Source: Amycolatopsis mongoliensis (GTDB lineage: Bacteria > Actinomycetota > Actinomycetes > Mycobacteriales > Pseudonocardiaceae). From it: a DNA stretch of 64,000 nt. This document shows positions 46,321-53,998 of this stretch, one piece after another. Location of the stretch: contig NZ_CP127295.1 in NCBI RefSeq assembly GCF_030285665.1, positions 3,906,001 through 3,970,000 on the forward strand, written 5' to 3'. The notes below the pieces were generated by a model that worked only from the letters and a program-made list of their open reading frames with translations, ran no database searches and was not told where the DNA came from. The position numbers and the translations under genes are program-made. Positions within the stretch are counted from its first letter, which is position 1. Each line of letters begins with the position of its first letter.

Positions 46321-47242
46321 CTTGAACTCCCTTCTCGCGAGCGAGACCGCGACCAAGGACGGAACGCTCCCGCCGGACGCGCTGCCCGAACCCCGGAGCC
46401 AGGGCAAGCTGGTGCTCCGGAAGTTCCTGCACCACAAGCTGGCCATGGCGTCGACCTGCGTGCTGGTGCTGATCATCCTGCTCAGCATCATCCTGCCGCT
46501 CTTCTGGAAGCACAGCTACGAGGACAGCTCCTTCCCGTCCTTCGCCAAGCCGAGCGGCGACTTCCCGCTGGGCACGACGCAGGTCGGCAAGGACATGGTG
46601 TCGCAGATCCTGCGCGGCACCCAGTTCTCGCTGCTGATCGCCCTCACGGTGTCGATCCTGTCGACGGTCGTCGGTGTCGTGCTCGGCGCGATGGCGGGCT
46701 ACCTGCGCCGGTTCACCGACTCGGCAGTCTCGCGGGTGACGGACCTGTTCCTGATCATCCCGCAGATCGCCGCGGCGGCCATCCTGGCGAAGGTGTTCGG
46801 GAGCGGCTCCTGGTACATCGTCGCGCTGGTGCTGGCGGCGTTCGGCTGGATGCAGATCGCCCGGATCACCCGCGCCGAAGCGATGTCGCTGTCCCAGCGC
46901 GAGTTCGTCGACGCGGCTCGCGCTTCGGGTGCCGGCACGTTCCGGATCATCTTCAAGCACCTCGTCCCGAACATGGTCGGCAGCATCACGGTCAACGCGA
47001 CCCTCGCGGTCGCGCAGGCCGTGCTGGCGGAAGCCGCGCTGTCGTTCATCGGCCTCGGTGTCCAGCTGCCGGACACCTCGCTCGGCCGCGTCATCCTGGA
47101 GAACTACGCCCAGCTGCAGACGCGGCCGGCGCTGTTCTTCGGCCCGTTCATCGTGCTCGTGCTGATTTCACTGACGATCAACTTCATCGGTGACGGTCTT
47201 CGCGACGCCTTCGACCCGCGTCAGCGGAGAATGAAGGCCTGA
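46313..47242 (+). CDS. Peptide ABC transporter permease, DppC type
   Basis: This 309-residue permease has six helices and the loop E-F-V-D-A-A-R-A-S-G-A-G. The N-terminal DppC domain (about 30-60) precedes the permease core. It starts with TTG inside the previous gene (8-bp overlap). A strong terminator follows at 47251-47282. Confidence 0.93.
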   Translation: MADLNSLLASETATKDGTLPPDALPEPRSQGKLVLRKFLHHKLAMASTCVLVLIILLSIILPLFWKHSYEDSSFPSFAKPSGDFPLGTTQVGKDMVSQILRGTQFSLLIALTVSILSTVVGVVLGAMAGYLRRFTDSAVSRVTDLFLIIPQIAAAAILAKVFGSGSWYIVALVLAAFGWMQIARITRAEAMSLSQREFVDAARASGAGTFRIIFKHLVPNMVGSITVNATLAVAQAVLAEAALSFIGLGVQLPDTSLGRVILENYAQLQTRPALFFGPFIVLVLISLTINFIGDGLRDAFDPRQRRMKA

Positions 47243-47250
47243 ACGCGTGA

Positions 47251-47282
47251 CGCGGGGGTGACCGGTTCCGGTCACCCCCGCG
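47251..47282 (+). terminator. Hairpin terminator after the DppC-type gene
   Basis: CGCGGGGGTGACCGG pairs with CCGGTCACCCCCGCG in a 15-bp stem, followed by TCCGTTTT. It separates the first two permeases from the third. Confidence 0.85.
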
Positions 47283-47322
47283 TCCGTTTTCGCGCGAGGA
47301 TCGCCGGACCTGGGGGTTTCGG

Positions 47323-48339
47323 ATGAATCTCGTGCTCTACGTGCTCCGCAGGCTGGCCGTCTCCGTCCCGGTCCTGCTGATCGGCACCTTCCTCTGCTTC
47401 GTCATGGTGGCCAACACGGGCGACCCGCTCGGGGAGCTGCGGAGCAAACCCGGGATCAATCCCCAGGCCATCGCCGACACCGAGCACAAGCTGGGCCTGG
47501 ACCAGAGCGTCTTCGCGCGGTACTTCACCTGGCTCGGCCACTTCCTGAGCGGCGACTGGGGCATCTCCATCGCGCAGGGCAACGCGTTCCAGCCGGTGGC
47601 GCCGAAGGTGATGGCGGCGTTCCGCGTGACGCTCGAACTGGTGCTGGCGGCGTCGGTGCTGGCCCTGTTCTTCGGCGTGCTGGTCGGGGTCCTCGCGGCG
47701 GTCAAGCAGTACTCGATCTGGGACTACGTCGCGACGACGCTGGCGTTCCTGATGTTCTCGATGCCGATCTTCTGCATCGCCATCGTCCTCAAGGGCTACG
47801 CGATCCGCTTCAACGGCTGGGTGCGGCAGCTGGGCCTGGCCGACGTCCTCGGCGACCCGTGGCTGCGCACGACGAGCCCGGAGAGCCTCTCGGCGACCGG
47901 CGTCGGCGACGCGCTCGCGAAGTACGTCGGCGCGTTCCTGCTGCCGACCCTGTCGATCATGGCCATCACGTTCGCCGCGTACAGCCGGTTCCAGCGGGCG
48001 TCGATGCTGGAGGTCCTGGGCGCCGACTACGTCCGCACGGCGCGCGCCAAGGGCGTCTCGAACAGCCGCGTGATCTGGCGGCACGCGTTCCGCAACGCGC
48101 TGATCCCGGTGATGACGCTGTTCTCGGTCAACTTCGGCGCCACGGTGACGGGCGCGATCATCACGGAGACGGTCTTCAACTGGCACGGCATGGGCACGCT
48201 GCTGGTGGAGGCCGTCAACAAGAACGACCCCCAGGTGCTGATGGGCTGGCTGGTGGTGATCGCGGCGAGCGTGGTGGTGGCGAACCTGGTGGCCGACCTG
48301 ATGTACGGCATCCTCGACCCCCGCATCCGCGTGGGTTGA
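47323..48339 (+). CDS. Second DppB-type permease (paralogue of 45304-46320)
   Basis: It is the same length (338) as the first DppB permease, aligns to it without gaps and is highly similar throughout; the last 60 residues (F-N-W-H-G-M-G-T-L-L-V-E-A-V-N-K-N-D) are nearly identical. The N-terminal half differs most. No DppC-type partner follows, so it probably uses the DppC upstream as an alternative half-transporter. The duplicate sits after a terminator, so it may have its own control. Confidence 0.92.
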   Translation: MNLVLYVLRRLAVSVPVLLIGTFLCFVMVANTGDPLGELRSKPGINPQAIADTEHKLGLDQSVFARYFTWLGHFLSGDWGISIAQGNAFQPVAPKVMAAFRVTLELVLAASVLALFFGVLVGVLAAVKQYSIWDYVATTLAFLMFSMPIFCIAIVLKGYAIRFNGWVRQLGLADVLGDPWLRTTSPESLSATGVGDALAKYVGAFLLPTLSIMAITFAAYSRFQRASMLEVLGADYVRTARAKGVSNSRVIWRHAFRNALIPVMTLFSVNFGATVTGAIITETVFNWHGMGTLLVEAVNKNDPQVLMGWLVVIAASVVVANLVADLMYGILDPRIRVG

Positions 48340-48347
48340 GCCTCAAA

Positions 48348-48490
48348 CGCCCCAATGTGGCCTTGGTTGCGTTCAACGCACCGAAGGCCGCCTTGGGTGC
48401 GTTGAACGCACCGAACGCCACATTGGGTGCGTGGGGCGCACCGAACGCCGCATTGGGTGCGTGGGGCGCACCCAACGCCACATTGGGGCG
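48348..48490. repeat. Class II modular palindromic element, copy B (four modules)
   Basis: The longest copy: four TGCG-N5-CGCA mini-hairpins at a strict 30-bp period, with spacers related to CCGAACGCCACATTGGG, between outer arms CGCCCCAATGTGG and CCACATTGGGGCG. It lies between convergent permease and ATPase genes. Confidence 0.88.
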
Positions 48491-48509
48491 CTCGGAGCCC
48501 GGGAACGCG

Positions 48510-48545
48510 GAAGGGCCCCACCCGGCAGTTCGGGTGGGGCCCTTC
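48510..48545. terminator. Hairpin terminator for the peptide ATPase gene
   Basis: GAAGGGCCCCACCCG pairs with CGGGTGGGGCCCTTC around a 6-nt loop. It starts 20 bp after copy B and ends 14 bp from the ATPase stop, so convergent transcripts meet two structures in series. Confidence 0.85.
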
Positions 48546-48558
48546 GCGTCGGAGAAGC

Positions 48559-50340
48559 TCAGTCGGCCACGGGGGCCAGCCTGCCGGCCTCCCAGGCCGC
48601 GCGGCGCTCGGCCTGCAGCACCGGGTCCGCGACCGGCGCCGCCGACAGCAGGCGGCGCGTGTAGTCCTGCTGCGGCGAGTGCAGCACCTGGTCGCGCGTG
48701 CCGACCTCGACCAGCTTGCCGTACTGCATCACCGCGACGCGGTCGGCGAGCAGGTCGACCACCGCGAGGTCGTGGCTGATGAACAGGCACGCGAACTGCA
48801 GCGACTGCTGCAGGTCGAGGAACAGGTCCAGCACGCGGGCCTGCACCGAGACGTCCAGCGCCGACGTCGGCTCGTCCGCGATGAGCAGCGCCGGGTCCAG
48901 GGACAGCGCCCGGGCGATCGCCACGCGCTGGCGCTGGCCGCCGGAGAGCTCGTGCGGGTAGCGGTTCATGTAGTGCCCGCCCAGCTCGACCTTGTCGAGC
49001 AGCGACCGCACGCGGGCCGACAGCTCCTTGCCGGACAGCACCTTGTGCAGCACCATCGGCTCGGCGATCGACTCGCCGATCGTCATCTTCGGGTCCAGAG
49101 TGGACGCCGGGTCCTGGAACACGATCGAGAAGTACCGGCGAAGCGGGCGAAGCTCCTTCGCCGACATCTTCGTGATGTCCTTGCCGGCGATCGCGATCGT
49201 GCCCTCGGTCGCCCGCAGCAGGCCGACGGCACAGCGGCCGACGGTCGTCTTGCCCGAGCCGGACTCGCCCACCAGGCCGACGATCTCGCCCTTGGCGATG
49301 GTCAGCGAGACGTCGTCCACCGCGCGGTTCTTGCCCTGACCGCGGCGGCCGGGGTACTCGAGCACCAGGTTCTTGATCTCGAGGGCCGGCGCGGCCTCCT
49401 CGATCACGGCCTCGAGCTCCGCGTCGGCCAGCCGGATCTCCTCGGCGATCTTGGCCGCCTCGGTGCTGTCGGTGGCGATCCCGGCGTCGTCGAGCAGGCG
49501 ACGGCCCTCCGGACGCTGGCCGAGCACCGGCACCGCGGCGAGCAGCCGCCGGGTGTAGTCCTCCTTCGGCGACGCGAACAGCTCGCGCACCGGCGCCTCT
49601 TCGACGATCTCGCCCTGGTACATGACGATGACGCGGTCGGCCATGTCGGCGACGACGCCCATGTCGTGGGTGATCAGCACGATCGCCGTGTCGAGGGTGT
49701 CGCGCAGCTTGCGCAGCAGGCCCAGGATCTCCGCCTGCACCGTGACGTCGAGCGCGGTGGTCGGCTCGTCGGCGATGATGACCTTCGGGTCGCAGGCGAT
49801 CGCCATGGCGATGACGACGCGCTGGCGCAGGCCGCCGGAGAGCTGGTGCGGGTACTGCTTGAACCGCAGCTCCGGGTTCGGGATGCCGACCAGGTCGATC
49901 AGCTCGACCGCGCGCTTGTCCGCGGCGGCCTTGGAGATGTCCAGGTGCGAGCGCAGGGCCTCGCGCAGCTGCCAGCCGACGGTGTAGACCGGGTTCAGCG
50001 CGGTCATCGGCTCCTGGAAGATCATCGCGACCTGGTTGCCGCGGATCTTCTGCATTTCCTTCTCTTTGAGGTCCGCCAGGTTGCGCTCGCCGAGGCGCAG
50101 CTCGCCGGCGATCCGGCTGGTCTTGGGCAGCAGGCCCAGCACCGACATCGACGTGACGGACTTGCCGGACCCGGACTCCCCGACGACCGCGACGATCTCG
50201 CCGGGCTGCACGTCGAAACCGATGCCCTTGACGGCGTCCACGACGCCGTCCTCGGTCTGGAACGACACGCTCAGGTCGGAGATCGACAGAACGGATCCGG
50301 ACACGCCGGCGACGTCCGCCGAAGTTGCTTCAGTGCTCAC
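48559..50340 (-). CDS. Peptide ABC transporter ATPase with two nucleotide-binding domains
   Basis: This 593-residue fusion of DppD and DppF has two complete ATPase domains: the first with G-E-S-G-S-G-K-S and L-S-G-G-L-R-Q-R, the second with G-E-S-G-S-G-K-T and L-S-G-G-Q-R-Q-R, each followed by an oligopeptide-transporter C-terminal region (Y-T-R-R-L-L twice). It should energise the permeases encoded convergently. The GTG at 50340 (GAAGGG upstream) is chosen over a TTG one codon earlier. It is on the other strand, so it is regulated separately from the rest of the transporter. Confidence 0.93.
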   Translation of the reverse strand: MSTEATSADVAGVSGSVLSISDLSVSFQTEDGVVDAVKGIGFDVQPGEIVAVVGESGSGKSVTSMSVLGLLPKTSRIAGELRLGERNLADLKEKEMQKIRGNQVAMIFQEPMTALNPVYTVGWQLREALRSHLDISKAAADKRAVELIDLVGIPNPELRFKQYPHQLSGGLRQRVVIAMAIACDPKVIIADEPTTALDVTVQAEILGLLRKLRDTLDTAIVLITHDMGVVADMADRVIVMYQGEIVEEAPVRELFASPKEDYTRRLLAAVPVLGQRPEGRRLLDDAGIATDSTEAAKIAEEIRLADAELEAVIEEAAPALEIKNLVLEYPGRRGQGKNRAVDDVSLTIAKGEIVGLVGESGSGKTTVGRCAVGLLRATEGTIAIAGKDITKMSAKELRPLRRYFSIVFQDPASTLDPKMTIGESIAEPMVLHKVLSGKELSARVRSLLDKVELGGHYMNRYPHELSGGQRQRVAIARALSLDPALLIADEPTSALDVSVQARVLDLFLDLQQSLQFACLFISHDLAVVDLLADRVAVMQYGKLVEVGTRDQVLHSPQQDYTRRLLSAAPVADPVLQAERRAAWEAGRLAPVAD

Positions 50341-50441
50341 CAAGATGCCCTTCGTGGGGGTACAGACGATCGCGACGCGGCGGTCGCGACTCGCGCGAGA
50401 ATAACCGAGGGTGTCCCCGACGAAGGTCGGAGCACGGGAAT

Positions 50442-50447
50442 TACGCT
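50442..50447 (+). promoter_or_regulatory. -10 hexamer for mshB (leaderless)
   Basis: TACGCT ends 6 nt before the GTG at 50454. Confidence 0.4.
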
Positions 50448-50453
50448 CAACCC

Positions 50454-51296
50454 GTGATCTCCCCGGTACCGCGCAGGCTGCTGCTCGTCCACGCCCATCC
50501 CGACGACGAGAGCATCACCACCGGCGCCACGATCGCACGATACGCCGCCGAAGGCGCCGAGGTGACCGTCGTGACCTGCACGCTGGGCGAAGAGGGCGAG
50601 ATCATGGCGGGCCTGCCCGAGCTGGCGGGGCTGGGCGCCTGGGCGGCCGACCAGCTGGGCGGCTACCGCGTCGCCGAGCTGAAGGCCGCGTGCGCCGCGC
50701 TGGGGGTGTCACGACATCGTTATCTGGGCGGGATCGGCCGGTGGCGCGATTCGGGCATGGCGGGCACGCCGTCGGCGTCGCACCCCCGCGCGTTCACCGG
50801 GGGGAGCGCCGACGAGCAGGCCGCGCAGCTGGCGGAGATCCTCGACGAGGTGCGGCCCCAGGTCGTCGTCACCTACGACTCCTTCGGCGGCTACGGCCAC
50901 CCCGACCACGTCCGCGCGCACGAGATCACGATGGTGGCGGCGCCGCGCGCGGAGTCGGTCGAGCGGGTGTTCCACACGGTCGCGTCGAGCGACGCGGTGC
51001 GCACCGGGCTGGCCGCGCTGCGTGCCAGCGAGCCCGCGTACCGCGTCCCGCCCGACGACGAGCTGCCGGTGACGCCGGACGAGGAGATCGCGACGAAGCT
51101 CGACGTCGCCGCGTACGTCCCGGCGAAGCTGGCGGCCCTGCGCGCGCACGCGACGCAGCTGGCCGTGGTCGACGGTGACGTCCCGTACTTCGCGCTGACG
51201 AACGAGCTCGCCCAGCCGATCCCGGCGCACGACTCCTTCGTCCTGGCGCACGGCCCGGCCGAGGGCGCGGCGGACGACCTGTTCGGCGGGCTGTGA
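50454..51296 (+). CDS. mshB: N-acetyl-1-D-myo-inositol-2-amino-2-deoxy-glucopyranoside deacetylase
   Basis: MshB, 280 residues, removes acetate from GlcNAc-inositol in mycothiol synthesis. The zinc site is seen in A-H-P-D-D-E (His15, Asp18) with the later G-H-P-D-H. The full length, including the conserved S-F-V-L-A-H near the end, matches MshB rather than the related Mca. Mycothiol is the main thiol of actinobacteria. The stop overlaps the next gene's GTG, as in the Rv1170-Rv1171 pair. Confidence 0.94.
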   Translation: MISPVPRRLLLVHAHPDDESITTGATIARYAAEGAEVTVVTCTLGEEGEIMAGLPELAGLGAWAADQLGGYRVAELKAACAALGVSRHRYLGGIGRWRDSGMAGTPSASHPRAFTGGSADEQAAQLAEILDEVRPQVVVTYDSFGGYGHPDHVRAHEITMVAAPRAESVERVFHTVASSDAVRTGLAALRASEPAYRVPPDDELPVTPDEEIATKLDVAAYVPAKLAALRAHATQLAVVDGDVPYFALTNELAQPIPAHDSFVLAHGPAEGAADDLFGGL

Positions 51297-51685
51297 CCGT
51301 GCCGGAGCCCTTGACCTGGGACCAACGGCTGTTCCTGCTGCTGCTCGCCGTGGACACGGTGCTGCTGGCCGTGCTGGAGCTGTTCTTCCTGCCGCTGCGG
51401 ATCGGCGTCGTGCCGCTGCCGGTGACGGTCCTCGTCGGCGCCGTCACCACACCGTGGCTGGTGTCGACGACGGCGAAGCTGGTGCGGCCCGGGCTTTCGT
51501 GGGTACCCCTGGCGGTGTGGGTGGTCGTCGTGTTCGGGTTCGGCCTGCTGGGCCCGGGCGGCGATCTGGTGCTGATCCAGGACTGGCGCGCGCTGGTGCT
51601 GCTCGGTGCGAGCGCGCTGCCGGGCGCGCTGGTGCTCGGCGGCGGGCTGGGCCAAGCGAGGGGAAGGAAACCGGGACGTGGCTGA
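51293..51685 (+). CDS. Small membrane protein downstream of mshB (Rv1171 position)
   Basis: A 130-residue protein with about four helices (L-F-L-L-L-L-A-V, V-L-V-G-A-V-T-T-P-W-L-V, W-V-P-L-A-V-W-V-V-V-V-F, and a last one near 105-122). The start overlaps mshB (GTGA), so the two are translated together. Function is unknown; the link to mycothiol comes only from position. Confidence 0.8.
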   Translation: MTVPEPLTWDQRLFLLLLAVDTVLLAVLELFFLPLRIGVVPLPVTVLVGAVTTPWLVSTTAKLVRPGLSWVPLAVWVVVVFGFGLLGPGGDLVLIQDWRALVLLGASALPGALVLGGGLGQARGRKPGRG

Positions 51686-52457
51686 GGCGATCTCCGACAA
51701 GCAGGTCGTGGCGGTGCTGCGGCCGTTCGTGCGGGCGTGCGGGCCGATGCTCGACGCGCTGCGCGAGTCCGACCCGTTCGGCCTGCAGGCGCGTGCGTCG
51801 GACGACTTGGCCGAGGTCGAGTCCGGGCTGAAGGCGAAGCTGATCCACGGCGTGACGTCGGTGAAGGTGCCCGGCACGGCGGCGTGGGCGCGGATGACGG
51901 GCTACGACCGGTCGAGCTGGTGGATGAACCGCGTCGGTCGGTTCACGGCGCTGCTGACGTCGATCCCGGGCCTGGGTGGCGCGCTGGCCGACCGGCTGCC
52001 GGTGCAGGACACGCTGGGAGCGGCGTCGCAGGGGCTGCTGCTGTGCGCGATCGCGGGCGAGTACGGCGTGACGGACGTGGGCACGCGGGTGCGGCTGATC
52101 GCGTCGGTGCTGTTCGAGCGCGAGATCGACGCCGACCTCGCGGCGGGCAAGCACCCGGAGCACGACGAAGCCGCGGAGGCGGACGAAACGGCGAAGCTGA
52201 CCGAAGAGCTGAGGGCGTCGGAGAAGAAGCACGGCAAGGCGACGGTGAAGGCGGCGGCCGGCACGCTGTGGCGGCTCGGGCGCGGGCTCCTCGGGATCAC
52301 GGGGGAGCTGGAGAAGCGGCCGCGCGGGAACTTCCTGCACCGGGCGATCGGGATGCTGCCGGTGGTGGGCGCGGCGGGGGACTACTTCGGCGAGCGGTCG
52401 GGGCTGCGGGAGGTCTGGAAGCGCGCGCACGTGTGGCTGACCGAGCACCGCACCTGA
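51678..52457 (+). CDS. Unknown 259-aa protein, Glu/Lys-rich in the middle
   Basis: I do not recognise the family. The front half has F-G-L-Q-A-R, then W-A-R-M-T-G-Y-D-R-S-S-W-W and two short hydrophobic stretches (A-L-L-T-S-I-P-G-L-G-G and G-L-L-L-C-A-I-A-G-E-Y-G). A charged linker spans about 155-195, and the C-terminal part has I-G-M-L-P-V-V-G-A-A-G-D-Y-F. It may associate with membranes. The GTG start, 8 bp inside the previous gene, follows GGAAGG. It is the third gene of the mshB transcript. Confidence 0.75.
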   Translation: MAEAISDKQVVAVLRPFVRACGPMLDALRESDPFGLQARASDDLAEVESGLKAKLIHGVTSVKVPGTAAWARMTGYDRSSWWMNRVGRFTALLTSIPGLGGALADRLPVQDTLGAASQGLLLCAIAGEYGVTDVGTRVRLIASVLFEREIDADLAAGKHPEHDEAAEADETAKLTEELRASEKKHGKATVKAAAGTLWRLGRGLLGITGELEKRPRGNFLHRAIGMLPVVGAAGDYFGERSGLREVWKRAHVWLTEHRT

Positions 52458-52465
52458 CCTTCGAA

Positions 52466-52548
52466 CGCCCCAATGTGGCCTTGGTTGCGCTCAACGCACC
52501 CAAGGGGCCCTTCGGTGCGTTGAACGCACCGAAGGCCACCTTGGGGCG
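52466..52548. repeat. Class II modular palindromic element, copy C
   Basis: Two mini-hairpins (TGCGCTCAACGCA and TGCGTTGAACGCA) at a 30-bp step, between CGCCCCAATGTGGCC and GGCCACCTTGGGGCG. It lies between the stops of two convergent genes, 7-9 bp from each. Confidence 0.87.
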
Positions 52549-52554
52549 CTTGGG

Positions 52555-53331
52555 TCAGTTCCAGAACCGGAAGACGCTGAACCCGATCTGGGCACCGTCC
52601 ACATAGCCGCCGAAGGCGCCGAAGATCGCGTACGAGCCTTGCCACAGGGCCGTGTTCGCCGGGCGGAAGAACCACAGGATCGCGAACAGGATGATCGGCG
52701 CCCACGGGCGCACCTTGGCGCCGAACTCGCGCGCCCGCGGCGGGAGGTACGGCTCGATCGCGCCCCAGCCGTCGAGGCCGGGGATCGGGAGGATGTTCAA
52801 GATGAACGTCACGATCTGCAGCAACGCCAGGTAGGACATCGCGATCACCAGGCCGCCCGCCATCGGGACCAGCGAGACCACCAGGGCCAGAGCCGCGCCG
52901 ACCGCGAGGTTGCTCAGCGGCCCGGCCAACGACACCCACGACGACGTCCCGCGGCTGCGCAGCGCGCCGCGGTTGATCCAGACCGCGCCGCCCGGGAGCG
53001 GGATGCCACCGATGATCAGGAAGATCAGCGGGAGGATGATCGACAGGACCGGGTCGGTGTACTTCCGCACGTCGAGGGTCAGGTAACCCTTGTGGGCGAC
53101 GCTGTAGTCACCGCCGCGGTAGGCGACCATCGCGTGGCCGAACTCGTGCAGCGACAACGACGCCACCCAGCCGGCGGCGACGAAGATCACGACGCCGGCG
53201 ATGAGCAGCGGGTCGCGGTCGCGGACGAAAACGCTGTTGATGTCGCCGAACGCGGCCATCGCACCGCCGGCGACGGTGAGCGCGAGGATGCCGAGGAAGA
53301 CCGGGCTGGGGCGCACTGCTGACTTCTGCAC
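52555..53331 (-). CDS. Site-2-protease-like membrane metallopeptidase (M50)
   Basis: This 258-residue intramembrane protease has the zinc motif H-E-F-G-H near residue 62 and the second motif N-I-L-P-I-P-G-L-D-G-W-G near residue 180, which supplies the third ligand. There are about six helices and no PDZ domain, so it is the minimal (SpoIVFB/YwhC-like) type. Relatives cleave membrane-bound regulators; its target is unknown. GTG start at 53331. Confidence 0.9.
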   Translation of the reverse strand: MQKSAVRPSPVFLGILALTVAGGAMAAFGDINSVFVRDRDPLLIAGVVIFVAAGWVASLSLHEFGHAMVAYRGGDYSVAHKGYLTLDVRKYTDPVLSIILPLIFLIIGGIPLPGGAVWINRGALRSRGTSSWVSLAGPLSNLAVGAALALVVSLVPMAGGLVIAMSYLALLQIVTFILNILPIPGLDGWGAIEPYLPPRAREFGAKVRPWAPIILFAILWFFRPANTALWQGSYAIFGAFGGYVDGAQIGFSVFRFWN

Positions 53332-53421
53332 GCTTCCAGTCTTCCGTATGCCCGGTGTGAAGTTACCGGCGTGTCCCCTTGCGCGATCGGGCCCGAACGT
53401 CCCCCGAACTCGCTACTCCGC

Positions 53422-53450
53422 TTGACCTGACCGCACTACACGGGTGTAAT
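53422..53450 (+). promoter_or_regulatory. Promoter of the whiB gene
   Basis: TTGACC (53422-53427) and TGTAAT (53445-53450) with a 17-bp spacer, which is a good sigma-70 type promoter. Transcription should start near 53457, about 80 nt before the GTG. Confidence 0.75.
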
Positions 53451-53459
53451 CACAGTGAT
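53449..53459. promoter_or_regulatory. Palindrome overlapping the whiB transcription start
   Basis: ATCACAGTGAT is a perfect 11-bp palindrome that overlaps the end of the -10 and the predicted start site. A bound protein would repress. It resembles, loosely, half of a BldD site, but the identity of the regulator is unknown. Confidence 0.4.
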
Positions 53460-53538
53460 GTCATTCGCCGTCGAGGGGACGGCGAGTGTCGTTTCACCAC
53501 CGCCAGCCTGGGGAGTGCTAGGGAGCGAGGAGGCGGAC

Positions 53539-53865
53539 GTGCGGTTGGAAGCCGATGGTAAGGAATGGGGGCACGTCATGGGTTGGGGCGAGATCCCGGA
53601 GCAGGCTCTGGGAGATCTCACCGAGCTCATCGATGCCACCGAAGAAGAGCAGGATTGGCAGGAACGCGCTCTGTGCGCGCAGACGGACCCGGAGGCGTTC
53701 TTCCCCGAGAAGGGCGGCTCCACCCGTGAAGCCAAGCGGATCTGCCTGGGCTGCGAGGTCAAGGACGAGTGCCTTGAGTACGCGCTGGCCAAGGACGAGC
53801 GCTTCGGCATCTGGGGCGGTCTGTCCGAGCGGGAGCGCCGCAAGCTGAAGAAACGAGCAGTCTGA
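53539..53865 (+). CDS. whiB2: WhiB-family iron-sulfur regulator (WhiB2/WhmD type)
   Basis: This 108-residue regulator has the four iron-sulfur ligands Cys46, Cys69, Cys72 and Cys78, the G-I-W-G-G turn (90-94) and a basic C-terminal tail. The stretch A-L-C-A-Q-T-D-P-E-A-F-F-P-E-K-G-G-S-T belongs to the WhmD/WhiB2 group, which is needed for septation in mycobacteria and sporulation in Streptomyces. The GTG at 53539 has AGGAGG 5 nt upstream; a later ATG at 53578 is the alternative. Neighbours match the WhiB2 region of M. tuberculosis. Confidence 0.93.
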   Translation: MRLEADGKEWGHVMGWGEIPEQALGDLTELIDATEEEQDWQERALCAQTDPEAFFPEKGGSTREAKRICLGCEVKDECLEYALAKDERFGIWGGLSERERRKLKKRAV

Positions 53866-53871
53866 GGGGAG

Positions 53872-53901
53872 ATCACCGGTGATGCGTGGCGTCACCGGTG
53901 A
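53872..53901. promoter_or_regulatory. Two TCACCGGTGA palindromes
   Basis: ATCACCGGTGAT (53872-53883) and TCACCGGTGA (53892-53901) are identical 10-bp palindromes with starts 19 bp apart. They can pair with each other in RNA as a whiB terminator, or form a pair of operators for the glycosyltransferase gene that begins at 53999. Confidence 0.45.
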
Positions 53902-53998
53902 TTCCACGTGATGAACACTCGGCGTGGGTTCACCACCGGGTGACGGACCGGGGCCGTAGGGTGGCCGCACCGATCCGCCGCCTGATCTGGAGCGTTCG

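Noticed and set aside
48340..48500. A repeated-peptide protein (N-A-P-K-A-A-L-G type repeats) through the class II element
   Set aside because: The 30-bp period is 10 codons, so frames on both strands stay open by construction. There is no start, ribosome site or consistent frame across the four copies.
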